From Phoma sp. XZ068 (Eukaryota > Ascomycota > Dothideomycetes > Pleosporales > Didymellaceae), in NCBI GenBank assembly GCA_004835665.1, contig RBKR01000001.1:1922001-1986000 (forward strand): a DNA stretch of 64,000 nt, in the 5' to 3' direction. Position numbers and translations under genes: made by a program. Positions within the stretch are counted from its first letter, which is position 1; the number at the start of each line of letters is the position of its first letter. The notes beneath the pieces are model-generated. The model did not search any database. It was not told the origin of the DNA and saw only the letters and a program-made list of their open reading frames with translations. This document shows positions 1-14,107 of this stretch, piece by piece.

Positions 1-3000
1 CTAGTAGTAAATAAGTAATACTTTAATTAGTATTAGCAGACCTGCCTTAATCCCTACTATAAGACCTATAAAGGAAAGAAGTAAAGTAATAGCTTTAGAT
101 AAGAGAATCCTTTTTTAAGGCAGTGCTAGTAGGCACTAAGAATTAATCTATTAATAGTATTAAAAGTAATTACTAACTAATTAAGTTACCTATTAAGGTA
201 AATAGAAGATAGATAAAGGTACTCTTAGACTCTAGAGTATAGTCTAATTATATCTCTTTAAGAGTAGTGTAGCTAGCTAGACTATACTCTACCTAGAAGA
301 TAATACTTTACCTGCTTAGAGTAGCTAATAGAGAACTAATACCTAAGGAATTTAAGATTATATACAAGGTAACTATAGTACCCCTTTAGATCTATAGATA
401 CTATAAGGAAATAACTCTAGATACTTTTAAGATAGCTACTTACAACATTATATTAGGACTTCTATAGTTAAGAAAGTATAATCTAGATATTAATTAAAAG
501 AATTAATAGCTTTTATTAAGTTAATATAGATATAGTACTACTATATTATAGCCTATATAGTTTATAATATAACTAGCAGATAAGAAGGAGATTAATAATA
601 TCTCTTTAATATATAAGACATGCTAAGATAGAGTAGTTAACTATATAGATATAGAATACCCTACTAGTTATAAAGTAATAGTTAAGAAGAAGGATAGTAT
701 ACCTTCTAATATTCTAGATAAATATAAGAGTTATATAGAACTCTTCTATAATAAGAAGACTATAAAGGCATTACTATAGTATAAACTCTAGAATTGCAAG
801 ATTAAGCTCTAGGAAGGAAAGGAACTGCCTTTTAGGCCTATATATAGAATATCTAAAAAGGAACTTAGCATACTTAAGAAATATATTAATAAGAACCTTA
901 AGAAAGAATTTATATAAGAATTAGAATTACTAGTAGGATTTCTAGTCCTCTTTACGCTAAAGAAAGATAGTAAATTATAAATATATATTAACTACTAGAA
1001 ACTTAATAATATTATAATTAAGAACTAATACCTATTACTAAATATTAAGGAATTATAGAATTAGTTATCTAGAGTATAATACTTTACTATACTTAATCTA
1101 TATAGAGCGTATAACCTTATATATATAAAGGAAGGTAAAGAATAGAAGACTATATTTAGAACACGCTATAGTTATTATAAGTACTTAGTAATACTATTTA
1201 GACTTACTAATACACTAGCTATATATTAGGCCCTTATTAATAATATATTAAGAGTATACTTAGATATTATAGTAGTAGTATACCTTAATAATATCCTAGT
1301 ATATTTAGTAATACTAGAAGAATATATTTACTATATTAGGGAAGTGTTAGAATACCTTAGAAAGGTAGATCTTTAACTTAAACCTAAGAAATATAAATAG
1401 TATAAGAAAGAAGTAGAATTTCTTAGCTATATTGTAGAAAGATATAGAGTTAAGATAAGTAAAATAAAGATTTAAGTTATAAAGGATTAGCTAACTCCTA
1501 CCTCCCTTAAGAGAATTTAGAAATTTCTAGGATTTATTAATTTTAACTAATACTTTATTAAGGATTATTTACTTAAGGCCTTGCTGCTTATAAAGCTTAT
1601 ATAGAAGAATACACTATTTAAGTAGGAATAAGTATAAGAGGATACTTTCTAGTTACTTAAATAATCTTGTATTAAGCTACTTATAATAATTATATTTAAG
1701 AGTAGAAAACTACTTTAAATTAAGATAGACACCTTAGATTTAGTATTAGGAGCTTGCACTATATAAGAATAAGATAGATAATAGTACCTAATTACCTACT
1801 ACTCTAGAAAGGTCTTAGGACTAGAAGAATAATATAATATATATAATAAAGAATTACTAGCTATTATATTAGCTCTAGAATATTAGAGAATCTATACAGA
1901 AAGTTATTTAGAACTTACTATCTATATAGATTATAAGAACTTAGTATACTTTACTACTACTAAGATACTTAACTAATAATAAGTACGCTAGTCTAAGCTG
2001 TTAGGATAGAACAAGTTTAAGATACTATATATACTAGGAAAAGATAATAGTAGAGCTAACGCACTTAGTAGACAATATAATTTAGCTAGAGAAAAAACTA
2101 TTAACTAGTTTACTATACTTAGAATTAATAAGAATAGGTTATTAGGACTATCTTAGCAGCTTAATAATATAATATAAGTTTAGCAGGAACAGCGCATACC
2201 TATAAAGGTACTAGAAGAATTAGAAAATAAAATTATAAGCTATTATTATAATAACCTGCTTTATAGATACTCTAGTATAATATAAATAATAGAACTTATT
2301 AGACAATACTATAAGTTTAGCTATATAAAGGATAAGGTTACTAAGTTTATTAAGAACTATATTAATTGCTAATAGAATAAATATAGTATATATGTAAAGT
2401 ATAGAGAGATATAAGTAATAGAGCTACTAACAGCACTATAGATAAACATTATAATAGATTTTATTATATAACTACTAATCTCTAAGGACCCTATTATAGG
2501 ATATACCTATAACTTAATCTTTGTTATAGTAAATAGGTTTACTAAAGTAGTAGAAATAATACTATTTTAATATAGTTATACTGCAGAGCAGCTTACACAA
2601 GTATTCCTAGATAGAATTATCTATTACTATAGTATACTAGAATTAATTATTAGTAATAGAAATAAGCTCTTTATATTAAACTATTAGACTATGCTTATAG
2701 TAGCTATTAGTACTAAAAAAAAGCTATTAACTATATATTATCTGCAAACAGACAGACAAACAGAAAGAACAAATTAGACTATAGAAATATACTTAAGAAT
2801 ATACAGCAACTAGAAGCAAGACAACTAGGTCTTACTATTACCTATAGTATAGATTATATATAATAATAAATTATTAGAAGTAATAGGTATAACACTATTC
2901 TTTATAAATTATAGAAGATATCTAAATCTCTTTATAAGATCTCTTAATAGTAATATCTAAACAAATTTAGTAATAACCTTAGTATGCAGACTAAAGGAAG

Positions 3001-3440
3001 TATACTAAAAATTACTTAAAAATATTAATAAAGCTTAATAATAAGCAATCTCTTATATTAATTAGAAAAGAAAAATAGCACCTTAGCTAAAAGAGGGGGA
3101 TAAAGTCTACCTCCTTATAAAAAATTTATAAACAAGAAGACTAATAAAAAAACTAGATTATATTAAGGTTAGACTATTTTTTATTTCTAGGTAAATTAGC
3201 CCTATAAACTATTAACTTAAACTACTATAGGATGCTAGAATATACTCTATATTCTATATATTACTATTAGAACTAGTAGACCCTAATATACTAATCTAGA
3301 AAGACTTCTACTACTAGGTTAAGGAAGAGACTAAGTAGGAAGTTAAAAAAATAATATAATATTAAAAAAAAGGATGCAAGGATAAATACCTAGTTAAGTA
3401 GTTAGGATACTCTAACTTAGAAAATATATAGGAACTATTA
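1..3440 (+). pseudogene. Remnant of Ty3/Gypsy pol (RT, RNase H, integrase, chromodomain)
   Basis: Reading the plus strand through the stops shows the domain order of a chromovirus polyprotein. The RT YxDD box lies at 1,281-1,292, where both aspartate codons have become AAT by TpG to TpA change. The RNase H motif ending in A-L-S-R lies near 2,030-2,075. An integrase core follows, with an S-N-R-N/D segment near 2,645 and a T-D-R-Q-T-E-R-T segment near 2,745-2,772. A chromodomain-like Y-L-V-K-(W)-L-G-Y segment is at 3,381-3,430, with the Trp codon now TAG. Many in-frame TAA and TAG codons come from Gln and Trp codons, as RIP predicts. The copy cannot make protein. Confidence 0.82.
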
Positions 3441-4032
3441 ACAAACCTTATAAACTGCTACTAGCTATTATACTAGTATTAGTAGTATTAGAGTCTAGAG
3501 ATAGAGGATGTGTTGCCTAGTCTAGTGCAAGTAAGCTAGGCATTAACCTACTCTTAAGTATAGTAATGTTATTAAGTAATAGCTCCTATTACTCTAGGTG
3601 CTCTATATCCTTAATAAACTAAGTACTTATATTAAACTATTACTGTTTATAATGCTTTAAGAATTTCTTTTATTTATATACCTAGTTTAATTTAGTATAA
3701 GCAGCCTATAAGGTAGCTATTACAGCTTCCTTAGCTTTAGTAGCCTTATCTTCTATTTCTTCTAGATATAATATCTTGTTATTAATTTTAGAGAAGTTAG
3801 GAACAGGCAAATCTATAGGCTTGTACTTCTTTATTCTATTATATTTACAATTTCTATACTTCTTGTATAATAAAGATATCTTATAAGGTAAGTTCTTCTT
3901 TATATAGTACTTGTAGGCAACTATAGCAAAATATCTAATATTATTAATTTAGGTTCCTGTTGTGTGTTAAGCTTAAGTACTTTAGAAAACTATTTATTAG
4001 TTTATAAGGATATAAACTATAAAGAAGGAGGA

Positions 4033-4518
4033 TAGTATTATAATCTTAGAGAAAGAGGTATAGTATAATAAAGTTATAGTTATAGATTAATAGTATAGGG
4101 CTAAGAAGACTACATAACGTTCTATAATTCTATAGAAATAAACTATACTAAGAGTGTAAGACAGTATAAGGCACTACATGTGTGTCTTATAGAAACTATA
4201 AACTACTTATAGAAACTATAGGGCCTCCTATAGGACTTTATAGGATATTATAAGAAATATAGGATACTTCTTAGTATATAGCAATTAGGAACACTGCCCT
4301 TATAGCATTGTGTTTAACCTTATTAATTAACTTTATTATTAGAACTTAACCTAACTCTTAAGCTAGACAGATTAACTATCTATACTACTTATTATTAACC
4401 CTATAGTTATTATAGTGTTTTACTAGGTATCTATACTAACCCCTCTTATACTAGCACTTATCCTAGAGAATTAACCTTAAAAGTATTTATAAGCTTTGCT
4501 TAGTTTATAACCTTAATA
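4033..4518 (+). repeat. LTR-like repeat (3' LTR of the left copy)
   Basis: It begins with tagtattataat and ends with ccttaata, the same ends as the other LTR copies in the block. It matches 6,691-7,176 along its length, and its last 250 bp also match 7,763-8,268 and 14,108-14,612. It lies about 600 bp downstream of the pol remnant, where a 3' LTR is expected. The preceding segment (about 3,868-4,032) is also repeated at about 6,535-6,690. Confidence 0.65.
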
Positions 4519-5988
4519 GCTAGTAGTAAGAATACCTTAACTTATATAGGTATTATTAATCTCTTTAATTTCTTTATTAAAGACCTAGCTCTACAACCCT
4601 TTTTTATAGTAATTATAGGCTTTACTATAGTAAATAGTATTATAACTATACTTATCTTTATACTTAAAAGATTAAGGTATAAAGATACTACCTAGAAGAA
4701 ACTACTAGATAAAGCTATCTAGTTTCTCTAGAAGTGCAACCTTAAGAAGATACTAAAGACCTAGAAATTATTTAAGAAGGTATCTAGAAAAGACCTTACC
4801 TAACTAAGTACTAAGAGAATTAAGAATAACCTAAAGATAAAAAATATCCTTAAGGTTATTATAGAGATTATTAAAATATACTTTATTAGTTATAACTATT
4901 ACTCTATAGATATATAAGGTTATAAACTAAACCTAATAGACTATATACTAAAGGACTAGTACCTCTCTATTATATTTAAGCCTAACTACTATAAAATACT
5001 TAGAAATATTAAGTAAAATATCTAGGTGCAAGTTAATATATAATATAATAAAGTAGTTATAGAATAGAATAACCTTAGTAGTAAGAGTTTAGAAAAACTA
5101 AAGCCTAAGTATTAGTCTACTGCGTCTATTAATCTAGGAAGCTACTAGAAGACTAAGGTACTAGCTAGCTTTCTAAACTTTTTTAATACTATATATAAAT
5201 ACTAAGATAGATATCTAGAGAAAACTCTACTTATTAGCAAAGATACTAGTTAGAGTAATAACTATAGCAAGACTAACCTTAAGCTTAATAAAATACTTAA
5301 GAACCTTCTATAAACCTTATAAACTACTAGTAGCTATTAAAGAAATTTAAGACTAATTAGAAAGTGCTATATTAGCTTTCTAAGCCTTAATTAGCTACTC
5401 TTTAAAAGTACTCTATATACTAGGTAATAGGGCTAGGCTAAATCTATCTAAAGGACCTTTTAAGAGAATTATCTCTTCTTCTAGCTTCTACTTAATAATA
5501 CTTTACTTTTCTACTATAATTACTTTTTCTATATAATAATTAAGCAGATCTATTTATTAGTATAACTACTCTTTATATATATATATAACCTATAACTCTT
5601 CTAACACCTTTTTAGAGGCCTTAAGCACTTTATTTTATACTTTATAACTTTCTTTTATTTATACCTATAGCTTTTCTTTCTTAGTCTCTAGATATTTAAA
5701 CTCTAACTATATTATATAAATATTATAATACTACCTATACTTTAAATATTTACTATACTTTCTAGAGTAAATATAAACTTTATATACTTACTTATACTTT
5801 TTATAAGTTAAATACTTCTTTACTATAATCTTTCTAAAGAACTTAATAAATTTATATAGGTAGTAATAATAGGCTAAACTTAACTTAGCAGAATATTTAG
5901 GTATTATTAAGAGGATATACTATTAAATAAGGGGGGGCCTATATTATATAAACTAAGCTTAAGAGACTAAGCTAAGATAGAAAGAGAA
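4519..5988. other. AT-rich RIP-mutated sequence, not identified
   Basis: About 1.5 kb of TA-rich sequence with no surviving frame. The first half has a Lys/Leu-rich plus-strand reading interrupted by stops and could be a decayed coding region; the second half has no recognisable motif. It lies between two LTR-like repeats, so it may be inserted or non-homologous element sequence. I cannot assign it to a family. Confidence 0.4.
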
Positions 5989-6533
5989 TAGTATTATAAT
6001 TCTAAACAATACTAAATAAAGGTTAATAATTATAGGCTAAGTATAGTATAGTTAAACTATATAGGAGAAAGTATTATAAGTAAGTATAAATAATAAGTGT
6101 TATTAGTTACTACTTAGGTAATAATATAAAGTTATATATTATAATTAGTCTTAGTATAATTAGTATATTTAGTAATTAGTATAATTAATAATTAGTATAA
6201 TTAGTAGCTATTATAATACTAAGCACTATATATATCTCTTTAGTATATAGTATATAGGAATATAACTCTTATAGTTTATATTTAACCTAATTAATATACT
6301 TTATTATTAGAATCTCTACTTATATATTAAGATAGATAGATTAACTATCTATACTCCTTACTATAACCTAACTCTTAAGATAGATAGTCTACTCTATACT
6401 ACTTATTATTACCTATAGTTACTATAGTGTTTTACTAAGTATCTATACCCCTATAATCTACTATATATCTATTTATCTTAGAGAACTAACCTTAGAAGTA
6501 TTTATAAGCTTTACTTAGAATATAACCTTAATA
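5989..6533 (+). repeat. LTR-like repeat, diverged family member
   Basis: Starts with tagtattataat and ends with the shared ccttaata. The last 250 bp align with the other LTR copies, including the conserved regions around taactatctatac and agtatttataagc, while the first half differs. At about 545 bp it is longer than its relatives (486-506 bp). No pol remnant is adjacent on the left, so it could be a solo LTR or part of a nested insertion. Confidence 0.5.
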
Positions 6534-6690
6534 ATATCTTATAAAGTAAGTTTTTCTTTATATAGTACTTGTAGGTAACTATAGCAAGATATCTAATATT
6601 ATTAATTTAGGTTTCTATTATATATTAGGCTTAGGTACTTTAGGAAACTATTTATTAGTTTATAAGAATATAAACTATAAAGGAAGAGGA

Positions 6691-7176
6691 TAGTATTATA
6701 ATCTTAGAAGAAGAGGTATAGTATAGTAAAGTTATAGTTATAGATTAATAGTATAGGGCTAAGAAGACTATATAATATCTTATAGTCCTATAGAAATAAA
6801 CTATACTAAAAGTAGAAAATAGTATAAGGCACTATATATATATTCTATAGAAACTATAAACTACTTATAGAAACTATAGGGCCTTCTATAGAACTTTATA
6901 AGATATTATAAGAAATATAGAATACTCCTTAGTATATAGTAATTAGGAATACTACTCTTATAGTATTATATTTAACCTTATTAATTAACTTTATTATTAG
7001 AACTTAATCTAACTCTTAAGCTAGACAGATTAAATATCTATACTACTTATTATTAACTCTATAGTTATTATAGTATTTTACTAGGTATTTATACTAACCT
7101 CTTCTATACTAGCACTTATCTCTAAGAACTAACCTTAGAAGTATTTATAAGCTTTGCTTAGTTTATAACCTTAATA
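6691..7176 (+). repeat. LTR-like repeat, duplicate of 4,033-4,518
   Basis: Same length (486 bp), same ends and near-identical sequence to 4,033-4,518, differing mainly by transitions. The homology extends about 155 bp to the left, where 6,535-6,690 matches about 3,868-4,032. The duplicated unit is therefore larger than the LTR and contains the end of an element interior, suggesting a truncated second element or a segmental duplication. Confidence 0.6.
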
Positions 7177-7762
7177 CTCTTATTCTTACTATATATCTAA
7201 GAGTTATATACTAGAGTAGATTAGTATAGGTTCTACTTAAGTATAGAGCCTAATATAACTAGGTCCTCCCTTATAGCTAGTACCTAGTAGTAGTTAGTTA
7301 TTACCTATTATATCTCTAGTCTAAGCTTAGAGAATAGGTATTAAACTTACTATTATTTAGTATATAGTATAAGTTAATCTTCTAGGATATTAAGATAAGT
7401 TATAAATAAATAAACTAATTAGTCCTTTTACTATATAGCCTAAGTATATACTATAGCTACTTTTAGAGAGTAGTTAATTAGATTAGAGAGTAGATCTAGT
7501 ATATAGGTTTTAAAGTATTTCTATATTAGTATTTCCTTATAGAGTTTAAATAGATACTTATAGTATAAGTACTATAATTCTCTTAGGTCCCCTATAGAGT
7601 ATTATATAGCCTAGAGAACTTTACTCTTATTATAGTAGAACTTATAAAGTATAAGCTAGAATACTAGCTTATAGGAGTAGAAGAACTTATAATATTCTCT
7701 AAGGTTTCTTCTTTTATATTTAGCTAGGTCTTTTAGCCTAATTATATACTTTAGGTATAGTA
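7177..7762. other. AT-rich RIP-mutated spacer
   Basis: About 590 bp between an LTR-like repeat and the 5' LTR of the fuller Gypsy copy. No frame, motif or clear second copy in the window was recognised. Confidence 0.4.
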
Positions 7763-8268
7763 TAGTATTATAATCTACTTATAACTAGCTAACTAGAATA
7801 CTAATAGCTATAGATACTAACAGCTCTAATATAATAATTATATAGGGCTTTCTATATAGTATAGTTATAGTATAGTTTTATTATAGGTTATATAATAAGC
7901 TTACCCCTTAGTAAGTAAGCTAGGTAGACTATATATAAGGGCTTATATAGCTTATATTAAGCTTAGTAATCTTAGCTTATATAGCTTATAGTAAGCTAGG
8001 TAAGCTACTATAATTATTATAGTATATAGTATTTAGGAACACTACCCTTATAGTATTATATTTAACCTTATTAATTAACTTTATTATTAGAACTTAACCT
8101 AACTTTTAAGCTAGATAGATTAACTATCTATACTACTTATTATTAACTCTATAGTTGTTATAGTGTTTTACTAGGTATCTATACTAACCCTCTTCTATAC
8201 TAGCACTTATTCTAGAGAACTAACCTTAGAAGTATTTATAAGCTTTACTTAGTTTATAACCTTAATAT
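7763..8268 (+). repeat. 5' LTR of the full-length Gypsy copy
   Basis: About 506 bp, starting with tagtattataatc and ending with ccttaata. It aligns over its full length with 14,108-14,612. The differences are mostly transitions, as expected if both LTRs were identical at insertion and then mutated by RIP. Exact ends are uncertain by a few bases because the canonical TG...CA ends would themselves be RIP targets. Confidence 0.8.
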
Positions 8269-8299
8269 TTTAAACACTCTTAAGATAAGTACTACTTTA

Positions 8300-9330
8300 G
8301 AAACTAGAGTTACTCCTACTAGCTTATACTCTAATATTAATATAATAGAAGAAACTATTACTACTAATACTATTAATATTAAGTAACTTAATCTCTATAA
8401 GGGAGACTATAGTAAGCTAGATAACTAGTTAATATAATAAGATCTATTCTTTATATTCTAAGAAGATAAGGTAGAGGCTAAAAAGAAGGTTACCTTAGTA
8501 GTAAGCTATATATATAGAAAAGTATTTACCTAGATTAAACCTTTTATTTAACTCTATAGTAAGAATAATACTCTTAATAAAGTTAATATATAGATAGAAG
8601 ACTTTAATACCTTTAAAGATAAGATCTACCTAATCTTTAAAGTATTAAATAAACCTACTATTACTAGATAAGATATTTAATATATTTATTAGACCTAATC
8701 TACTACTAATTATACTACTAAGTTCTAGTAACTTATAGCTAATATAGACTAGAATAATACTATATTAACTATAATATTCTATTAAAGACTTAAACCTAAG
8801 GTAAAAGAAGAACTAATATATACTAGTATAAGTATAGAAACCTTAGACAACCTTATTAATATAGTAATTAACCTTAATATTAAACTATATAAGCTTTAAT
8901 AAGAGCTATATAATAATCTATATACTTAAGCTATAGGCTAGCTATCTTAACTATACTATAACTAATAGAATAGCTATACTTATTATAGTAACTATAGAAA
9001 TAACTACTAACTTAATATAGGTTACTATATTTATAGTAATACTTAGAATAGGTACTATAAACCCAAGGCAATAGACCTATCTAATATAAATAAGGGACTA
9101 ACAACTATAAAACTATAATAGAATAAAAAATAGGGATATAATAATAATAAAAGTAATAAGGACTAAACCTATTATAACTATAGTAAACTAGGCTACTTTA
9201 CTAGAGACTATTACTAGAATAAAGTGTTCTAATAGATTAATATATTAGCTAGTAGGCTAGAAGGTAAGGATACTAGTAATAAATAAGAGATTCTTACTAA
9301 TAGAATTAGATAACTTATAGAGGATCTAGA
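8300..9330 (+). pseudogene. Remnant of Gypsy gag with CCHC zinc knuckle
   Basis: Plus-strand sequence directly after the 5' LTR. The clearest sign is a C-x2-C-x4-H-x4-C array in which the cysteine codons at 9,170, 9,179 and 9,209 and the histidine codon at 9,194 all now read as tyrosine (TAT or TAC), exactly what TpG to TpA and CpA to TpA changes do to TGT and CAC. Between them the residues Y-N, K-L-G and F-T-R-D are kept, typical of a gag nucleocapsid knuckle. Upstream is a region with the Leu/Asn-rich look of a capsid domain, but it is too decayed to align by eye. Confidence 0.7.
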
Positions 9331-10070
9331 GTTAGAATATAATAAAAATACTAAACTAAAGGTTATATATAAACTAGTACCTTTAAGGTTATAGGTATAT
9401 AAACACCTCTATAGCTATAAATATATAATTATATAGATATTAAGGAAAGAGTATCTTAAACTTCTAGAAGCTTCTAGTATAGCTATAACTTTATACTATA
9501 AATTCTAAGTAACCTAGATACCTAATACTAAAGATAATATACTATAACTATCTAGATAATACCTAGAGAATAATAAAGATTAGAATAAATTAGTATACTC
9601 TACTATAGTATAATACAAGGTATAATATAATATATATTATTAGGAATATAAGTAATATAAAGTTAAGAAAGCTAATAATAAAGCTTATACTAAGTTATAT
9701 TAAGACCTAATTATTCCCTCTATTAAGGTAGATAATAATAAAGAAAATTAGTATAATAAGTTATATAAGGAATACTAATAATATTATTAACTAGAAGTAT
9801 ATTAGAACTAAGACTATAATTACCTAGAACCTAATTATAGCTTAGACCTAAGAAACTTATACTATAGAGTACTATTATAGATAGTATACTACTATAATAG
9901 ATACTAGATATATTACTTAAAGAAACTTAATTTAGAATAGTTTCTAAAGAGATATCTATATAAACTATAATAGAAAGATTATAAGGAGAATTACTATATA
10001 CTATACCTAATAGATAAATATAATAATAAATACTTTCCTAGCTAGAATAAGTCTAAGTATAGATAATAAG

Positions 10071-13000
10071 GACTAGTAGTAAATAAGTAATACTTTAATT
10101 AGTATTAGTAAACCTGCCTTAATCCCTACTATAAGACCTATAAAGAAAAGAAGTAAAGTAATAGCTTTAAATAAAAGAATCTTTTTTTAGAGTAGCACTA
10201 GTAGGTACTAAAGATTAATCTATTAATAGTATTAAAAGTAATTACTAACTAATTAAGTTACCTATTAGAATTAATAGAAGATAGATATATATACTCTTAG
10301 ACTTTAGAGTATAATCTAATTATATCTTTTTTTAAGTAGTATAGCTAGCTAGACTACGCTCTACTTAGAAAATAATACTTTACCTACTTAAAGTAGCTAA
10401 TAGAGAACTAATATCTAAAGAATCTAAGATTATATATAAAGTAACTATAGTACCCCTTTAAATCTATAAATACTATAAGAAAATAACTCTAGACGCTTTT
10501 AGAATAGCTACTTATAATATTATATTAAGACTTCTATAGTTAAGAAAGTATAATCTAGATATTAATTTAAAGAATTAATAGCTTTTATTAAGTTAATATA
10601 GATATAGTACTACTATATTATAGCCTATATAGTTTATAATATAACTAGTAGATAAGAAGAAGATTAATAATATTTCTTTAATATATAAGATATACTAAGA
10701 TAAAGTAGTTAACTATATAGATATAGAATACCCTACTAGTTATAAAGTAATAGTTAAAAAAAAAGATAGTATACTTCTTAATATTCTAGATAAATATAAG
10801 AGTTATATAGAATTCTTTTATAATAAGAAGACTATAAAGGTATTACTATAGTATAAACTCTAGAATTATAAGATTAAGCTCTAGAAAGAAAAGGAACTAC
10901 CTTTTAGGCCTATATATAAAATATCTAAAAAAGAACTTAGTATACTTAAGAAATATATTAATAAGAACCTTAAAAAAAGATTTATATAAGAATTAGAATT
11001 ACTAGTAGGATTCCTAGTCCTCTTTATACTAAAGAAAGATAGTAAATTATAAATATATATTAACTACTAAAAACTTAATAATATTATAATTAAGAATTAA
11101 TATCTATTACTAAATATTAAGGAACTATAAGATTAGTTATCTAGAGTATAATACTTTACTATACTTAATTTATATAGAGTATACAACCTTATATATATAA
11201 AGAAAGGTAAAGAATAGAAGACTGCATTTAGAACACGCTATAGTTATTTTAAGTATTTAGTAATACTATTTAGGCTTACTAATATACTAGCTATATATTA
11301 GGCCTTTATTAATAATATATTAAGAGTATACTTAGATATTATAGTAGTAGTATACCTTAATAATATCCTAGTATATTTAGTAATACTAGAAGAATATATT
11401 TACTATATTAGAGAAGTATTAGAATACCTTAGAAAGATAGATCTTTAACTTAAACCTAAGAAATATAAATAGTATAAGAAAGAAGTAGAATTTCTTAGCT
11501 ATATTATAGAAAGATATAGAGTTAAGATAAGTAAAATAAAGATTTAGGTTATATAAGATTAGCTAACTTCTACCTTTCTTAAGGAAATTTAAGAATTTCT
11601 AGAATTTATTAATTTTAACTAATACTTTATTAAGAATTATTTACTTAAGGCCTTACTACTTATAAAGCTTATATAAAAGAATATACTATTTAAATAGAAA
11701 TAAGTATAAGAAGATACTTTCTAGTTGCTTAAATAGTTCTATATTAAGCTACCTATAATAATTATATTTAAGAGTAGAAAGCTACTTTAAATTAAGATAG
11801 ATACTTTAGACTTAGTATTAGGAGCTTGCGCTATATAAGAATAAGATAGATAATAGTACCTAATTACTTACTACTTTAGAAAGTTTTTAGAACTAGAAGA
11901 GTAATATAATATATATAATAAAGAATTATTAGCTATTATATTAGCCCTAGAATATTAGAGAATCTATATAAAAAGCTACTTAGAACTTACTATTTATACT
12001 AACTATAAGAACTTAGTATACTTTACTACTACTAAGATACTTAACTAATAATAAGTATACTAGTCTAAGATATTAGGATAGTATAAGTTTAAGATACTAT
12101 ATACTCTAGAAAAAGATAATAGTAGAGCTAATATACTAAGTAAATAATATAACCTAGCTAGAGAAAAAATAATTAATTAGTTTACTATACTTAGAGTTAA
12201 TAAAGATAGGTTATTAGGACTATCTTAGTAGCTTAATAATATAATATAAGTTTAATAAGAATAGTGTATACCTATAAAGGTACTAGAGGAATTAAAAAAT
12301 AAAATTATAAGCTATTATTATAATAACCTGCTTTATAGACACCCTAGTATAATATAAATAATAGAACTTATTAAATAATACTACAAGTTTAGCTATATAA
12401 AGAATAAAGTTACTAAGTTTATTAAGAACTATATTAATTACTAATAGAATAAGTATAGTATATATATAAAGTATAGAGAAATATAAGTAATAGAGCTGCT
12501 AATAGCACTATAAATAAATATTATAATAGATTTTATTATATAACTACTAATCTCTAAAGACCCTATTATAGAATATACCTATAACTTAATCTTTATTATA
12601 GTAAATAAGTTTACTAAAGTAGTAGAAATAATACTATTTTAATATAGTTATACTATAGAGTAGCTTATATAAGTGTTTCTAGATAGAATTATCTATTACT
12701 ATAGTATACTAGAATTAATTATTAGTAATAAAGATAAACTATTTATATTAAATTATTAGACTATACTTATAGCAGCTATTAGTACTAAGAAAAAGCTATT
12801 AACTATATATTATCTATATATAGATAGATAAATAAAAAGAATAAATTAAACTATAGAAATATACTTAAGAATATATAGTAACTAAGAGTAAGATAACTAG
12901 GTCTTACTATTACCTATAGTATAGATAGTATATAATAATAAACTATTAGAAGTAATAGGTATAATACTATTCTTTATAAATTATAGAAGATATCTAAATC

Positions 13001-13505
13001 TCTTTATAAGATTACTTAATAGTAATATCTAAATAGAATTAGTAATAACCTTAGTATAAAGACTAAAGGAAGTATACTAGAAATTACTTAAAAATATTAA
13101 CAAAGCTTAGTAATAAGTAATCTCTTATATTAATTAGAAAAGAAAAATAGCACCTTAGCTAAAAGAGGGGGATAAAGTCTATCTCCTTATAAAAAACTTA
13201 TAAATATAAAGACTAATAAAAAAACTAGATTATATTAAGGTTAGACTATTTTTTATTTCTAGGTAAATTAGACCTATAAACTATTAACTTAAACTACTAT
13301 AGGATACTAAGATATACTCTATATTTTATATATTACTATTAGAACTAGTAGACCTTAATATACTAATCTAGAAGAACTTCTACTACTAGGTTAAAGAAGA
13401 GACTAAGTAGAAAGTTAAAAAAAATAATATAATACTAAAAGAAAAGCTATAAGGATAAATACCTAGTTAAATAGTTAGGCTACCCTAATATAGAAAATAT
13501 ATAAG
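10071..13505 (+). pseudogene. Remnant of Gypsy pol in the full-length copy
   Basis: Homologous throughout to 1-3,440. The RT YxDD box is at 11,353-11,364 with both Asp codons changed to AAT. The RNase H segment is near 12,100-12,150, the integrase core near 12,510-12,870, and the chromodomain-like Y-L-V-K-(W)-L-G-Y-P segment at 13,454-13,502. This copy has lost CpA/TpG sites that the left copy kept, for example in the integrase segment near 12,820-12,850, so it is more heavily mutated. The protease is expected between gag and RT but I could not see its active-site motif. Non-functional. Confidence 0.83.
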
Positions 13506-14107
13506 AGCTAGTTATAAACTTTATAAATTACTAATAACTACTAAACTTATTCTAAAGTTTATAAAGGTATTTAGTAAGTTAAGTATAGCCTATATTATAG
13601 GAGAATACTCTATAAGTATATCTACTATTAGGTAGTTTATCTCCTTAGTATAGATATCTTTACCTAACTCCTCTAACTTATTTACTAGGCACTTAGCCTT
13701 CTTTATAGCCCTATCCTTTACTTAGGCTAGGATTTTCTTATTATATAGTAATTATATAATTACTTTAGATAATAACTTTTTATCTTCTTCTACTTTTTTC
13801 TTATATTTAGCCTATATCTTGTCTAAAGACTTTTAGGAAAGGTTAATATATAGATATCTAATATAGATATACTTAGTATATTTTAGATAGTTTATAGAAG
13901 GTATAATAAAATAATTATAGCCTAAAGTAAAGTAATAATTATAAGAGATAGGTATAATAGTATTATAGTAATAGATTTTAATACTAAGATATAGACGCTT
14001 TTAGGTAGTAGAGAATATAATAATATAATAGAAACTAAGTAGTAGTAGGGCTATACTTATAAAGAATAGCTAATAAAACTTAAGGTAAGTTCTAAAGAAA
14101 GAGAGAA

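Larger units (their letters stand above)
1..4518 (+). mobile_element. Ty3/Gypsy chromovirus copy, left part outside window, RIP-mutated
   Basis: Positions 1 to about 3,440 match 10,071 to about 13,505 almost base for base apart from transitions, so this is a second copy of the same pol region. The ghost of a C-terminal chromodomain is followed about 600 bp later by an LTR-like sequence at 4,033-4,518, the same spacing as in the fuller copy at 7,763-14,612. I therefore read it as the 3' half of an element whose gag and 5' LTR lie left of the window. The copy keeps more CpA and TpG than the second one, for example around 2,750-2,775. Confidence 0.8.
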
